This document shows, piece by piece, positions 44,361 to 56,787 of a stretch of 64,000 nucleotides of DNA. Below the pieces are notes generated by a model. The model made no database searches. It was given only the letters and a program-made list of their open reading frames with translations, and was not told the DNA's origin. Position 1 is the first letter of the stretch, and every line of letters begins with the position of its first letter. Source of the stretch: Branchiostoma lanceolatum (taxonomy: Eukaryota > Chordata > Leptocardii > Amphioxiformes > Branchiostomatidae); assembly GCF_035083965.1 (NCBI RefSeq), contig NC_089732.1, positions 9,076,383 to 9,140,382 on the forward strand, given 5' to 3'. The position numbers and the translations under genes are program-made.

Positions 44361-47300
44361 ACAGGTCTGTTACCAGTGTTGTGTCAAGAATCTATTCGGA
44401 AGAAGCAAACAGACATCTTAGAGATAAATCAGGAAGGATTCTGCCATCATCTTAAGGTTTAGGCTGTAACTTAAAAGGTCTTGAAGTGGAGCACACACAC
44501 ACACACCTCTGGAGTCTTGCTGAAGGATTGTGCTTTAGAAGTGTTGGTCAGCTTCTGCTAATATGGTGCATTCAAATAGAATTTCCAGTTCAAATTGATC
44601 CTTTGTCCTGAATGTATTTACTGCTCCCTTTTCTAAGGCGCTGCACATTGCGGGAGACCTGCGTGCAGTTTGTTTGTCAACCGCTTGATGGGGCTTTTGT
44701 ACACAGCTTTGCCTAGCCTGTGTTGCCTGTACTGTGAGTCTTATTATGCTGCCAGGGCTATATAGAGCACCTGCAGACCAGTGGGAGAGCTAATAAAATC
44801 GTGACACAGTAAGGCTAACCTTTGTCTAAGTTGAATCAGACGATCAATAGTCTATCGTCACGTACAAGAAAGAACCCTTTACGTGGCAATTTATTTTCAT
44901 GATTGAAGTTCTGAAACAACGACTCACAACCTATAATTTCTAAGGGTACGTTGTTGTTTCAAAACAGTTACACTGGTCCAGCTTCGTGGCAAATTACCCC
45001 TTAATTTGAATGCTCACAAGGACACTTTAGTTCACTTTCAGATAAATCAAAGACGACCATACGTCATTCCATTGCAAAGGTTTTTTGTTACGTCACCAAC
45101 GGATCAAAGTGTCTAGATCCCCAGAAAAATCCTGGCCTGTGTTTACACAATCTCTGGCTGACTGGGGTTAATGACCCCCTCCCCGTAGGGAGCGGTAACC
45201 GTCGGGACAGTCACCCGGATCACGATTTAGTCAGACTACGAAAAATCCCTATGAGACCACAACTGTCTACACCTGTACCTCACTTAACCTTTCGGTTCTA
45301 CCTTCAGAGCCTAATTTGATTTCTTGCTTGCGTCATTCCTTTCACTAGGTCATGATCACGTTAGCTAAGGTATGTACGTCCTTGTGAATAACGGCTTAGA
45401 TCTGACCGACGCCTTTTTATTAGCTGTATTTGATTACCGGTTAGTGTCCTTATGCGACTCCAACAACTACTTTCACCTACAAAAGCTAATGCCAAACCCA
45501 CCACCCCCCACCCCCACCAAAAATGGCGGCACATGTAAGACCGCTTCTTGTAGCATTGAATTGCTTCAACCCCACCAAAGCCAACTTGGAAAGTGGTACA
45601 TATGTCTTTTACAGTACTACAAGAACGCTTTGCAAATCTGGGCGGAAACTTGTATTCTTTTCTCCAAAAAGGTAGTGCAGACTTTGACAAACCGGTGAAC
45701 CGATTGAAACATGTCGTTTGTGTTATTTATAGCTGCCGGGAAGAACAGTTATTATGTCGCAAACGCCTTGAAAGACGCTCGCACGTCACTTTCACTTCCC
45801 GTGACGGCCCCCGTCACGCCTTCTCGGAGTTTCGTCAGCACAACTGGTGACGTCACGAGTGCGTACCTGTCGCCTCGGGTCTTACCTGTGTGACCACGCC
45901 CAGCTAGGTGTGCGGTCGTCTTAACTGTGCCATCCCGTGGTCGGCACCGGAGACTTAGAACGATGTTCTTTTGACGTGAACACTTTAAACAACTGTCTAG
46001 TGTCTGTAACAGTACACCATACATGTAGTATAGACACACACATGGCTCAAGTCGTGGTAGAAACTAGAATGGTGTATGTTTGGTATTACATGTACCTTGA
46101 TTTTATTCAAATCTGCTTATATATCTATGCATACTTTTTGATTTTAGAATATTGACCTGTAGTTAGTTATGTGTAAAGTTTTTTTTGGTAAAAATTAACG
46201 CAATCCAGTGATACATTGTATTTACATTGCACTGCTACTTGATTTAACGATGAAATTGAATTGAATTTATTTATTTTTTCCTTAAGTTGGCCTAGGCTTG
46301 TTCTGAAAAAAAGTGGGGAAAGAAATTTAGAAAATGAAACAGCCTAGATACTGTCTTAAGGTAGATAGAAGTTTACCTTAGGACACCTGACACTTTGGTC
46401 TACAGGCTTGTATGTTTGGTTTGTTATGGGCTGACCGCATCACAATGGTCGGGGGGAGGGTAGACATAGAGAAATCCGTTCAGTAAAATCGTCTTGTCAG
46501 AGCAGATACTTTGACACCAAAATCTTCGCCATTTCTGGTCTCAGTAACGTCAAGTGTTGGTAAACAAGTTGAAGCCCGCATTTCGTCGAAACAGGAAATT
46601 TCGCGGTGGTTGATAAAACAGAAGATTTCCGCGTTGTCTAGTTGCTCAGGTGTATTTTGGGAAGAGAAACGCAAGCAATCAAGGGGAAACAAACTGCCGG
46701 ACGTTGCGGTCAGCAACAAATGTAACTTTTGGCGTCATTTGGTCTGGTAGGCGACATCTCTGTCTGTCTAAAGCACCTTTTCCATTATTTCCTTTTTGTG
46801 TGAAATAGGCGAAAATTCCTCACAAAAATCAAGACTGAGGACCAAAGGCGTGTATTGTTTGAGTAAATAAAAATCAATTCTCAGAAGTGTCATTTCAGGA
46901 AACCACGTCTCTGAAATTGTAAAGACGATTTTTATACCTGACATAACTTTCCTGTATAAGATGATCTCAGTGCTGGTCAGTACGGCTCACGACTTGGGAC
47001 ACCAACGCCCCGAGGCCAGTATTGAATGGTGGATTTTCAGAAGACCCTATTACTTCTGCTCCAGAAGTTTCACATTACTAGTACTATTGTTATGGCGAGG
47101 AGACAGCGGACTGTTAAGGAAAACTTAGGCCTTCGTGTTATTCATTGGCACTGATACAGACATGTTAGACTCGTAGGAAAACAACAAGAAACAGGACGTA
47201 ATAGTATATAACTTGTTTTGTAATAAAATCTGTATTGAGTGTAAGAATGACAAAGAAGAATAAACGTTGCTACCTAGCCGTTGTTTGGCATTTTCTGTAA

Positions 47301-47791
47301 AACCATAACTGTCGTTCTTACAGTGTAAAATGCGACGTTGGTCTTGAATCATGGCTTTTGTATATAGTAGATTGTTGTGCTGTTTGGGTGGGTACGGCTG
47401 TAGTAGTGGCTCGTTACCTGTTTGTTATGATGCCTTTTTAANNNNNNNNNNNNNNNNNNNNNNNNNNNNNNNNNNNNNNNNNNNNNNNNNNNNNNNNNNN
47501 NNNNNNNNNNNNNNNNNNNNNNNNNNNNNNNNNNNNNNNNNTTCCTATACGAGATTCCATGCAATAGATACAACATTTATTTTTCATACATATGCAGAGT
47601 CCGTCAGAATCAGAAGTTCTCTTGACATTTCTTCCCATAAAGTTGCATGAATTCCGTGCCTAAAACATAGATTGCACAAACTGTTGGGCTGTTAGCACCG
47701 TGCCAAATTTTACACTGTCATATTGCCCTAAAATGCGATATCATGCGAATTGTGATATCATTGGACTTTATTCCAGTTCCTTCGTAACAGG
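44361..47791. other. Intergenic region, including an assembly gap
   Basis: No exon, RNA gene or clear repeat is supported on either strand. The 100 N at 47442-47541 are an assembly gap of nominal size. The 3' end of the first FABP gene falls at the right end, where AATAAA on the minus strand lies at about 47767-47772. Confidence 0.5.
47442..47541. other. Assembly gap (100 N)
   Basis: One hundred consecutive N, a conventional placeholder. It lies downstream of the first FABP gene, so it removes none of that gene's exons. Confidence 0.99.
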
Positions 47792-50474
47792 TTACGATTT
47801 CCGGTAAATTCTCTTCAATGTGACGTCACGAAAGTTCACTTCCTGTGAATAATGAAATCAAGAATAACTTGATCAGTAGGAGTGATAACACCCTGACATA
47901 ATGATGATAATAATAATGATAATCATCACAATAAAAGTAGTTGGCGACTTGAATTACCATTAACTAAATCCTAATATGATATCAAGATCGCATATGGGTA
48001 GTTGGCAACCTTGACTCTTTGTATACATCAGCCAAACCATGAAAATGAATAAAACTAAAGCCCTTGAAATCTTTGATTTGTTGGGCAGCCTTGACTGCAT
48101 ATCGGCTGAACCAATAGATCATAACACAAAATGAAATACAATGAAATATCATAAAGCAACTCTACTGACCGCTACGACATTGTGTCCGTCCATCCAGCGG
48201 GAGATGGTCAGTGGTGCGCCGGTCCCGTCCCAGTCTTTGAAAACTGACACCAGCTGATCATTGTCCCAGAAATACAACACCTGTGAAACAATCAAAAGCA
48301 GAAAAGGACTTTAGAAAATTCCTCTATGGATTAGATTAGTAGGCGAAATAAAGGGAATAATTCTAGGGGAGTTACTGAACCAGAAAATATCAACGCTTAT
48401 AATTAGAGTTAGATGTGCAAAGGTTAGGTGTGACAGGTTGTTCAGTGTAATATAACCAGCTGCTATAGCATCGCGTGCCTGCAAAACTGGTGTGTCACGC
48501 GTTTACATCGAAGGTTGGTTATACAGGCTATACAGATATAGATACAAATAGTCATTCTATACTTCTAGGTCGATACCGCCCGTTTGGTCAATTCCTTCTC
48601 AGATTTCCGCATCCCTTGGCAACTCTGGTGTCATCAAATTTTGCCTTTTTGAATAGTGGTTTGAGGGAATTTCTTTTTAAACATGTATTACAAACACTCC
48701 CACCAACCTTTCTCTTCTTCCCATCTCCCGTGTCCTCGTAGAATTCACTCCCGAGTTGGAAATGGTTGGTGATCGTCTTGCCATTGGATGTTGTGGACCA
48801 CGTGATCCAACCATTGTTGTGTTCCTTGACCTCGACCTTGGGCTCAAATACTCTGGAACGAGTGCGCATGCTCGGCGGGGTGCCTGGAAATATAATTTGA
48901 TACAGCATCTAAATCCTGAAGAACTTTTTGCGGTTGTACTTACATTCAACGAGACGCCGTAGTCTTTATTATATTCTGACGTCATCTGTCAATAATCTAA
49001 TGATGTCAAAAGAAGAAGAAAACCATTGAAGGGTACATAGATATGTTGTCTTGTTGAGTGTTGAACCTTGTGTTTGTTCTTTTCATCATTCCAATTTCGG
49101 TACATTTAAAACATTTGTTAAACACACCCATGTAAAGTGAATAAAATCAATTTGGAATAGCAATCGTATACGTAGAGATTAAGGGTTGATGCTTCGAGAC
49201 GACGATGCTCAGTCATGGATCAAGAAAAAGAAAAACAATAGTTTTTCATATAGTGCGCATCTCTGTGTATATACCTGTAACTAGTGTAAGCTTTAACTGC
49301 CTGGCTCAACAATATGTAGCCTGGCTAATTATAGAAATCCCGCTTCTAGTAGCTCTTTTAAATACTGTTCAGGAGGGGCTCCGTGAAGCCCTGGACACCG
49401 GGGTTTGTGTTCTGTAGCCGGTAACCTTACCTTATAATACTTGACGCAGAAATAGCTACCCATGGACACTCCCTTCTTACAAACCATACATGGGTAGACT
49501 CTCTTTAATACCAACTCAGTAGCTACTATGCATGTATACGTAAATAACTGCACGTAGTCCTAAAACGTCCTCTTATTCAATATACAAGGGCAGACTATCG
49601 ACTTTCCATTTGTAGAACACACTGGAGTTAGTGGCATCATGCTGGTCTCCAAGCAGATGTGTGGTGATCGCCACGGAATTTTTCAAAGGACGACTCGCAT
49701 TTCATCCCCTTGTATCGCAACTACTAACGCTATTACATATAAACAACGTTGAACCTTTTTTAGTGGACAAGTCTACAAACCCCGAAAACAGCACACGATA
49801 TTAAAGGCAACAAAAAAAGTGCAGCGACAAAGCCTACTACGGATGTTAACAAGGCGCGTCTCCCTTATGTTATGAAAAGAAAAATACCTCATTGTTTAAA
49901 ACATGTACAAAACGAGCAAATACGTCGAAAGCAATCTTACTGAACACTTGACTAACATTTATACGACAATGTTAATGATTAAACTAAGTGAAGAAATAAG
50001 TAGTGTAGTTCATCTATATAAAAGACATCGCATGAGCTATGGAGTCTGTAATACAAAAAGGAGAAGGCCAATTCGTTATTGTCATAGAATTAGTCATGTC
50101 CTTCCTCCTTCCATCGTCCTTCCTACCAAACCACACATGACAGAAATAACCGGTTTTGTCACCTTCTGAATGCACAAAAGAAGTATTGCAACTCTAGAGT
50201 ACCATGGGATTTTGGGAAAGCTTTAACTGTCGGAAATTTGAAGCATAGAGACTCGATACCTCGTGAGCTGATGAGAAAGCGAACTCCACAGCATAAGCTA
50301 TACATCGCGCCGGATAAACATCAGACCCAACGACACACCCAGCCTTGCTTTCGGGTGGCGAGGCTGGGAGTTTCCCCGGGTGTTGTACTGACCCAAAGCC
50401 GCCATGAACGCCTCCAGGTTCTGGCTGTGTTGATGCTTCCAGGTCCCGCTGAACTGCACAGCCGACGCCGCCAT
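47792..50474 (-). CDS. Intracellular lipid-binding protein (FABP/CRABP family), gene A, four exons
   Basis: A small cytosolic beta-barrel carrier of fatty acids or retinoids. Minus-strand exons: 50393-50474, 48708-48883, 48170-48280 and 47792-47842, all GT-AG, total 420 nt, 139 aa. The four-exon layout, phase 1 after exon 1, and a 51-nt last exon are classic for this family. Sequence: MAASAVQFSGTWKHQHSQNL at the start; ITNHFQLGSEFYED in strand D/E; FKDWDGTGAPLTISRWM; then FRDVTLKRIYRKS and stop. The last exon keeps Arg-x-Tyr (RIY), which with an upstream Arg (TISR) holds the ligand carboxylate in FABPs. The loop after exon 1 (GTPPSMRTRSRVF) differs from the usual helix-turn region. Ligand and vertebrate subtype cannot be told from sequence. 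Confidence 0.9.
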
Positions 50475-52535
50475 CTCCAACCCCCGGCCGAGGAAACCAA
50501 GCTCTGTTTGTAAACCAATACAAGACCACGTAGACAAACCTTCCTTTTGGTGTTTTTAATTTTATTGTTGTCTGTTTGAGGTCACGGGGTCAATGTTTAC
50601 GTGCGCGAACTTTGGACGACTGCTGGGACTATACGGTCACATGATAGACAACGCCCACTTCCGAGACTAACCCTGTATTAAAAGTCTAGCTATTTCATTG
50701 ATTGGGACTAGTGTGTGATTCATCGATGATTCTACGATGCGCAACAAAATTTGGAATCGATTGAATTGTGTTCCATATATGAAGACATGTGCCATGTGTC
50801 TCTTCGCGCCTTCAAGTAATCCAAGTACACTCTTGCATAAACGTTGTTGTTGTGCCTTTATTCAACAATTGCGCTCACGGCCACTTTTTATGGAGGTCAG
50901 GGTACGAGCCCGTTCAAAGTACAACGTTTCCAGAATAATAACCCTCGGGTACCAGATCTCGACATCTCCCCCTCAACCAGTAATGTTATACTACAGGGTG
51001 ACCCGTTTACACGTACATCACTAGTTGGACCGAATCCAGAACACTTGGCAACAAAATTATAGGGTCCATATGGACACAAGTGACAAGGTCAAACTTGAAA
51101 CCGTAAACCCACCAAACAGGCAAAGTTTCAAACAGCGGCGGGACAAATATAGCAAAAACAAGACCATAGGATATCCAGGTCAAAAGATACAAAAACCGTA
51201 AAGTAAGTTCTGCTGCAATACCAAGGTCATAACAAGCATCCACCACTCGAAATCAATAAAGCTGTTTATTGTCTTTCATCATCATCATCTTAAATACAGT
51301 ACAGTTTGCTCTAACGTTACCAACTTTATATACATGTACGGATAATTCGAAATTACGTTGAAAAGTTATATTAGTTTTACCTTATTGTTTTAATATATGG
51401 ATGACATCCTCTGGACATTGCAACATTGATGCGAGCGCGCGACAAAAATAAAAGTTTGACCATCCAGAAAGGTTGCATTTTAATGAAATCTAAATGACCA
51501 GAAAGTTTTTACAAATGACTGAACTTACAGAACATGGTATACCAAACAATAAATTCGTTATTTTGGTTCTTTCACTTTTCTTGGAAGACTTTGGAAACGG
51601 ACCAAAAGTAATGCGCGAGTGGACAGCACCCATGTAATCAAGTCAGTATGGCCTTACATAGAATAATGCAGATCAAACCATAACGTTGCAACTTAACACG
51701 ATATTCACAGTATCAAAAAATAGTAACATTTCGGCTACGACAGATGAAGACACGTGACGTGATGTTTTATATATATATATATATATATATCACTTATATG
51801 GATCTTATATGTACCATATATTAAGTGTGTTTATGTCTACTGGTACATGATACACCAAACTTATTGCAACAATATCACAATGGCTACATAAAACACAAAA
51901 CAGATATGTGCATATAACATTTTAAAGTATGGTAAACATTTCACTGAAATCTCTATACGTGATTCTGTTTGGCATTGTTTCATCGCAAAACACCAAGATC
52001 TTTCATTTCCGATGTGCTGAGAGTATTTTTAAGCCCTAACATAATGAGGCAACAGATAAGAGAATTTTACTATGACAACCCATGAGAACTGAAGTGTTCA
52101 ATATGAAACGTTGCGTTTTCCCTCTAGCCTGTATGAAAATCATAACAATGTATGTATAATTCAAAGTTTTATGATCGGTTTATCTATACATCGTATGTAC
52201 ATGTGCCAATTTCATAGGTCTCACCACTCTCATGTGCTTCGAATAAAGTTGGAATTCTAAAAACGACAAATTTATGATCTCATATTATTCTTTAACATGA
52301 CACAGCAAAACAAAGAAACGCCTGCGTCAGTACAAAGTTTGTCTTTTAGTCAACCCCCTTGCATTCGATTTTCCCGCCATTTTCCAACCTTTCCATCCCT
52401 ACTTTCAGCATCCTTGTTTTGACACAGAAGTTAAGCTGTTGGCTATTAGAAGACCAGGCTTACGCAGTCACTGTATGTGATCTTTGAACACGACCTTTGA
52501 CCCTGTCATGACTGAGTGATGAACTTCTACAGGTG
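50475..52535. other. Intergenic region between the two FABP genes
   Basis: It contains the presumed promoter of gene A at the left end and an AT dinucleotide run at about 51766-51790. Short open frames near 51.0-51.2 kb are hydrophobic but match nothing recognised. No gene is supported. Confidence 0.5.
51766..51790. repeat. AT dinucleotide microsatellite
   Basis: Uninterrupted alternating TA/AT over about 25 bases between the FABP genes. Confidence 0.85.
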
Positions 52536-55500
52536 TCAGCACCTCACGCTCTGTACGTGACATGTGACGTCACCAGCGGTCATGGTCTGTGAAAGGCAAG
52601 ATGTGCATAACTTGGCTGCGTGTATAAGAGGAGAGAATCAAGCATCCAAACAGAATGTAAGGTTGTGAAGGTCTCACTGTAGAAATGCACCAGATTATTA
52701 GATACGATATGAATGAATGACTAATAGCCACATCAGGAATGATATCTACATATGTTACAATGCATATGGAATTACACCGTAACGTTACCAACCAAATGTA
52801 ACGTGTCCCCTTGTAGTCGTCTGGATATGGTGACCTTTAACCCCTTGCCGTCCCAGTCCTGATAGCTGGACACCAGGCTGTCCTCCTCCCATCTGTAAAT
52901 CACCTGAGGAAAACGGACATCATGCTCACTGGGCTCTAAACTGCGCATGCACAATTTTGTAGATGCACGATATGGCCTTTTTTTTTTAGAAAAATATCCC
53001 ATGTCCCTTTTTTGGATGAAAGCAGAAACCAGAAAGATGTCAATTCGTTATAAAGGCAAAGTATTTTCTGATACGTGAGGTGGTACGTGACGCCATAACT
53101 TTCTATATCATTGGCGCCATGTTGGTGGCCGGTATAGATCCAAGATGGCGACCGGTTATTCAGAACATACACACAATAACTCTAAAATGATCCCTACGTC
53201 ACATGGAAGTCACCTTCTTTTTCCCGCCAAGATGCTCCTCATCGAACTCCTCTCCTAATTGGAAGCTGCTCACTGCCTTCTGGCCACCTGTCGTACCTGT
53301 CCACGTGATGACGTCACCTTCTTGCGTCACTTCCGCCGCAGTTGTTACGTCCAGCGCACCTTCGACGTTTTCTTCTGGTATTCCTTCAGACGGAACAAAA
53401 TAAGATAGTTTTTGTGCATTTCTTGTTCTAATTCTGTCTATGCGGGACCAACTTTGGACGCAGGCCAAGCCAACCTTCCCATCCTGCCAGTTTCCAGTTA
53501 CACCATCTTTTGTCTCACAACCTGTCACTCTACAATAATCGAATAACTACAGATACACACCAGCACAAACAAACACACAGACCGAAAACAATACCTCCGT
53601 TTCCGGAGGTAATGATAAATTCCAACCAGTCTATCGTCCAGAATGACGTTGGCTTTATCGGTTCAAACAGGATCTGGCATTCAAGCCCTGACACACACAA
53701 TGGCACGCCAGGCTCTGCCATTATCAACATGTCAGCGAATGTTTGTACACCTTTGCAAGCTCAAACAGATAACCATCTAACATTCGGGGGCGCCAAAAAA
53801 TTGCGGAAATCTGTCCGAAAGGAAATCACTTCATGAAGAAAAGAATCCTGGGGGACAATTAATGATATTTTTTGCAAACTATACTCTGCAAGAAAATGTT
53901 GAAGGCTGAGATCACGTTACCTTCTTCTGACTGACCCCGCTATCTAACAACCGTTCAACTTGACCTGACTGAAACTTGACAGAAAGAGGGCCAGTCTTGA
54001 AAAGGTTACAACAATCATGCCCTTCTAGTCTCTACCAGACTAACTACGCCAGGGTTTCACTTGCAGGCTCCAAGGGCAAAATGTGATCTTCACTGTGGAC
54101 TGACTCTAGTGGCTAATCATTCCTTTTTCTGCCGAATTCTACGATTCATACGCCCGTAAGAGGGCCTGGTGGAGGCTAATGCCCTTTAACCTTAGCTTGG
54201 AGAGTGTTACAAACAACAAAGAACTTTTGCGATTATCCTGTCAAATCAAGCGATGTCATATTGTAGGCTGATTTAGTCGTGAACTCTGTAACAGTTATAA
54301 ATGCCTCTGTCAATTTTTGTTTGTTCAACGACTGAATTATTCGATTAACAACGTGTATCCACTTGGATACGTTGCGAACTTTGCTCGGTGGAGAATAAAA
54401 GTGTCACAAAAAAAGGTCCAATAAAGTTGAAAGTTGAACAAGAAAGTCAACATTGCGGACATTGGAACAATACAAAAATAAAACTCTGAGGAAAAATACA
54501 TGTCTTTAGCTATCGATATGTGGAAAAAATGCACGTGTACGCTACAAGAACTGGCGACGCAAAAACAAATTCATCGACTTTTAACATACTAACCAACTGC
54601 CTTTTCGGGTTGTTCTTCTCATGGTAGCGAGAAAAACAACTTTTCTGTCCACAAGACCACCATTAGGAGAAGGTTATAGGAATTGATGATTGAAGGTGCT
54701 ACATCAAATAAGGCCGTTTTTCCATGGAGCACTTTCAGAAGGTGTACGTGTGCAAGGCGAAAATAAAGACCTCACAAGTTGGAGGACTTGTCACGTTGAA
54801 CGTGAATGAAACATGTTTACCAAGGTAAAGAGTAGACTGACAGGCATGACAGGGGACTTATCCATAGAAGTGACCATGCATGGATGACTGTGTCCATAGG
54901 GAGCCTGCATGAAACATATTGATGCACAATGACATGATTCAAAACTTCTCAAGTGTTGTGACTACAACAGTAGTACAGTCTTCGTCTGCACGAGAACTCA
55001 TTTTCAGTTTTCTCCTTTTCTTCTTTCCTTCCTCATTTTGTTTCTCTCTTCCCTCTTTCTTTCTTTTGTTAGTTCTTTCTGTTACTGATTTCGTGTTGTT
55101 TTCTCACACAGCTAGCCGACTGGAAACGCTAACCAAACGGCAGCCACAAGAGCACACAAAAAATAACACTCAGAAAACGGTACCAGAACGCCACAATACC
55201 TTCAGGGCTCCACCTACGAGTAAGTTCACCTGTACAGCAACGACAACGTGACCCTCTTGCCGTCGCCATGGAAATCGCGCGGGTATAGAAATCGATCCCG
55301 CACACACGAACTGCTTTCCGAGAAACCACCGCTCATGGTGGGCTCGCAACCCCAAAACAAATCATACAATATAGATCAATATACTGTACCTTAGCCTTTG
55401 ATTTTTCAGCGTTTGCCCCTTTGATATATATGCTGACTCTTGCAGATAACACTCACCCACCCAGGTAGCTAAAATTATGGCTGGGTCATTTTAGTGCCCC

Positions 55501-56787
55501 TTATTTAATGTTTCATTATGTTTGTCTTTGAAGGACGAGCTGTGCTTATACGGCGTTAGTGCTTCGTTTCATTTTCAGACAGACTGAATCCGCAAAGTGC
55601 TTTGGATTCTCCAGCCGCCTTTTCACCAAGGCAACGTTAATCTCATAAATACGAGACCTTTATCATGAAATGACACAAGTTCACGGATCACGACCTTGAC
55701 TTTTGTCTCTCGTCGCACGACAGTTGCTTGAAAATTAACCTTCAAATCGTTCACTTGTTCATTTGTTTCCATTATTTATTCCTTTTTCGTCTTTCGTTTT
55801 TGCCATTTTGTTGTGTTTAAGCATTGATTTTTTCTTTCGAATGTTTACCAATTTGCTTCTTTATATTTCTTCGAAATCTATAGAGATGCGTGTACGTATG
55901 TGCTGTGACTGGCATCAAAATAACTTGTTGTCACACATAAATGTTATTCTGATTGTTCCACACACTACGAGAAGTTAATGTCATAGTATGTTTATACAGG
56001 ACAATGCGAGCAGAAGTTAGGTTATTTTAAACGGAAGAAACAGTCCATGCAAATACATTTTTACTTCCTTTTGTAAGTATTTGAAGTTTATTTCCGTCGT
56101 ATCTTTGCGTTTGAAATAATGAGTCCCGTATGTAAATCTGTTAATCACTGAACGACACGAACGTTGTGCTAGCGCAGCCTATGCAGTTTTACATCTTAGC
56201 TCAAGCATTTCAAACATTGGATAATGAATAACTTGCCACTTTTATTGGTCAACTTCAGTGCAGTCCATCTGGTGCATTGTACATGTTTGCTAACACTGTT
56301 CCTCTTCGCAACATTAACTAGCAAACAAAGATGCACAGAAACGCACACTGCTCTATGGGCCGTAACACTACTCTTCTAAAAAAAACTAGTCGAAATCGCT
56401 ATAAAACACGAAATGTAGGGCCTTACTCTTACTGTTAGGAAAATGACGAAGTTGAACACCAAGTTGCCCAAAACTGATATAGTATAGAAATTGCCGTCGT
56501 TAAGCTGTCAGTCTTGTCTTTAAGAGAGCAAGCCAAAACTTGAGCGAGTTTAAGAACCAGCTTAACATATCATATTCAACACCGACTCGCGAGGGTATCT
56601 TACAACACACAGGTTGTTGAGAAACAACGTTAACATAATTACACTGACTAGTTGGACCAGAAAATATACGTCCTTCGAGCAAAGACTACCCCCTCCACCA
56701 CTCACCTATTTTCCTGAGGAACTGGCGGTAGTTTTCGTGTCTCTTCAGCCGCCAGTTACCGTTGAACTCCGCTAGATCAAACGGCAT
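52536..56787 (-). CDS. Intracellular lipid-binding protein (FABP/CRABP family), gene B, divergent C-terminus
   Basis: Head-to-tail neighbour of gene A with the same architecture. Minus-strand exons: 56706-56787 (82 nt), 53214-53383 (170), 52793-52903 (111) and 52536-52586 (51), total 414 nt, 137 aa. Exons 1, 3 and 4 match gene A in length exactly. The protein starts MPFDLAEFNGNWRLKRHENY and has FQLGEEFDEEHLGGKKK and YQDWDGKGLKVTISRR. It ends MTAGDVTCHVQSVRC then stop. The AGDVTC motif marks it firmly as a FABP last exon, but the Arg-x-Tyr triad is replaced by His-Val-Gln, so ligand handling is probably altered. Shifting the last few codons by one base gives Thr-Tyr-Arg-Ala and a stop, so a small indel may have remodelled the end. 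It could be a neofunctionalised copy or an early pseudogene; splice sites and the rest of the frame are intact. Confidence 0.85.
53437..53532 (-). repeat. Dispersed repeat, copy 2 (inverted relative to 3.2 kb)
   Basis: The reverse complement reads GTAGAGTGACAGGTTGTGAG, GGTGTAACTGGAAACTGGCA, GGATGGGAAGGTTGGCTTGG, matching 3180-3257. It sits immediately 5' of FABP-B exon 2, in its long first intron. Confidence 0.7.
54027..54175 (+). repeat. CTCTACCAGACTAACT dispersed repeat, copy 2
   Basis: Shares ordered motifs with 10803-10978: CTCTACCAGACTAACTACGC, CAGGGTTTCA, GTGGACTGACTCTA, CCTTTTTCTGCCGAATTCTA, CGTAAGAGGGC. It lies in FABP-B intron 1. Confidence 0.65.

Noticed and set aside
45361..46750. 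Open frames of 79-109 codons on both strands between SMARCA4 and FABP-A
   Set aside because: They overlap each other, lack splice context and match no family I know.
51007..51246. Hydrophobic 79-codon frame between the FABP genes
   Set aside because: It could suggest a membrane segment, but there is no supporting exon structure; AT-rich DNA yields such frames by chance.
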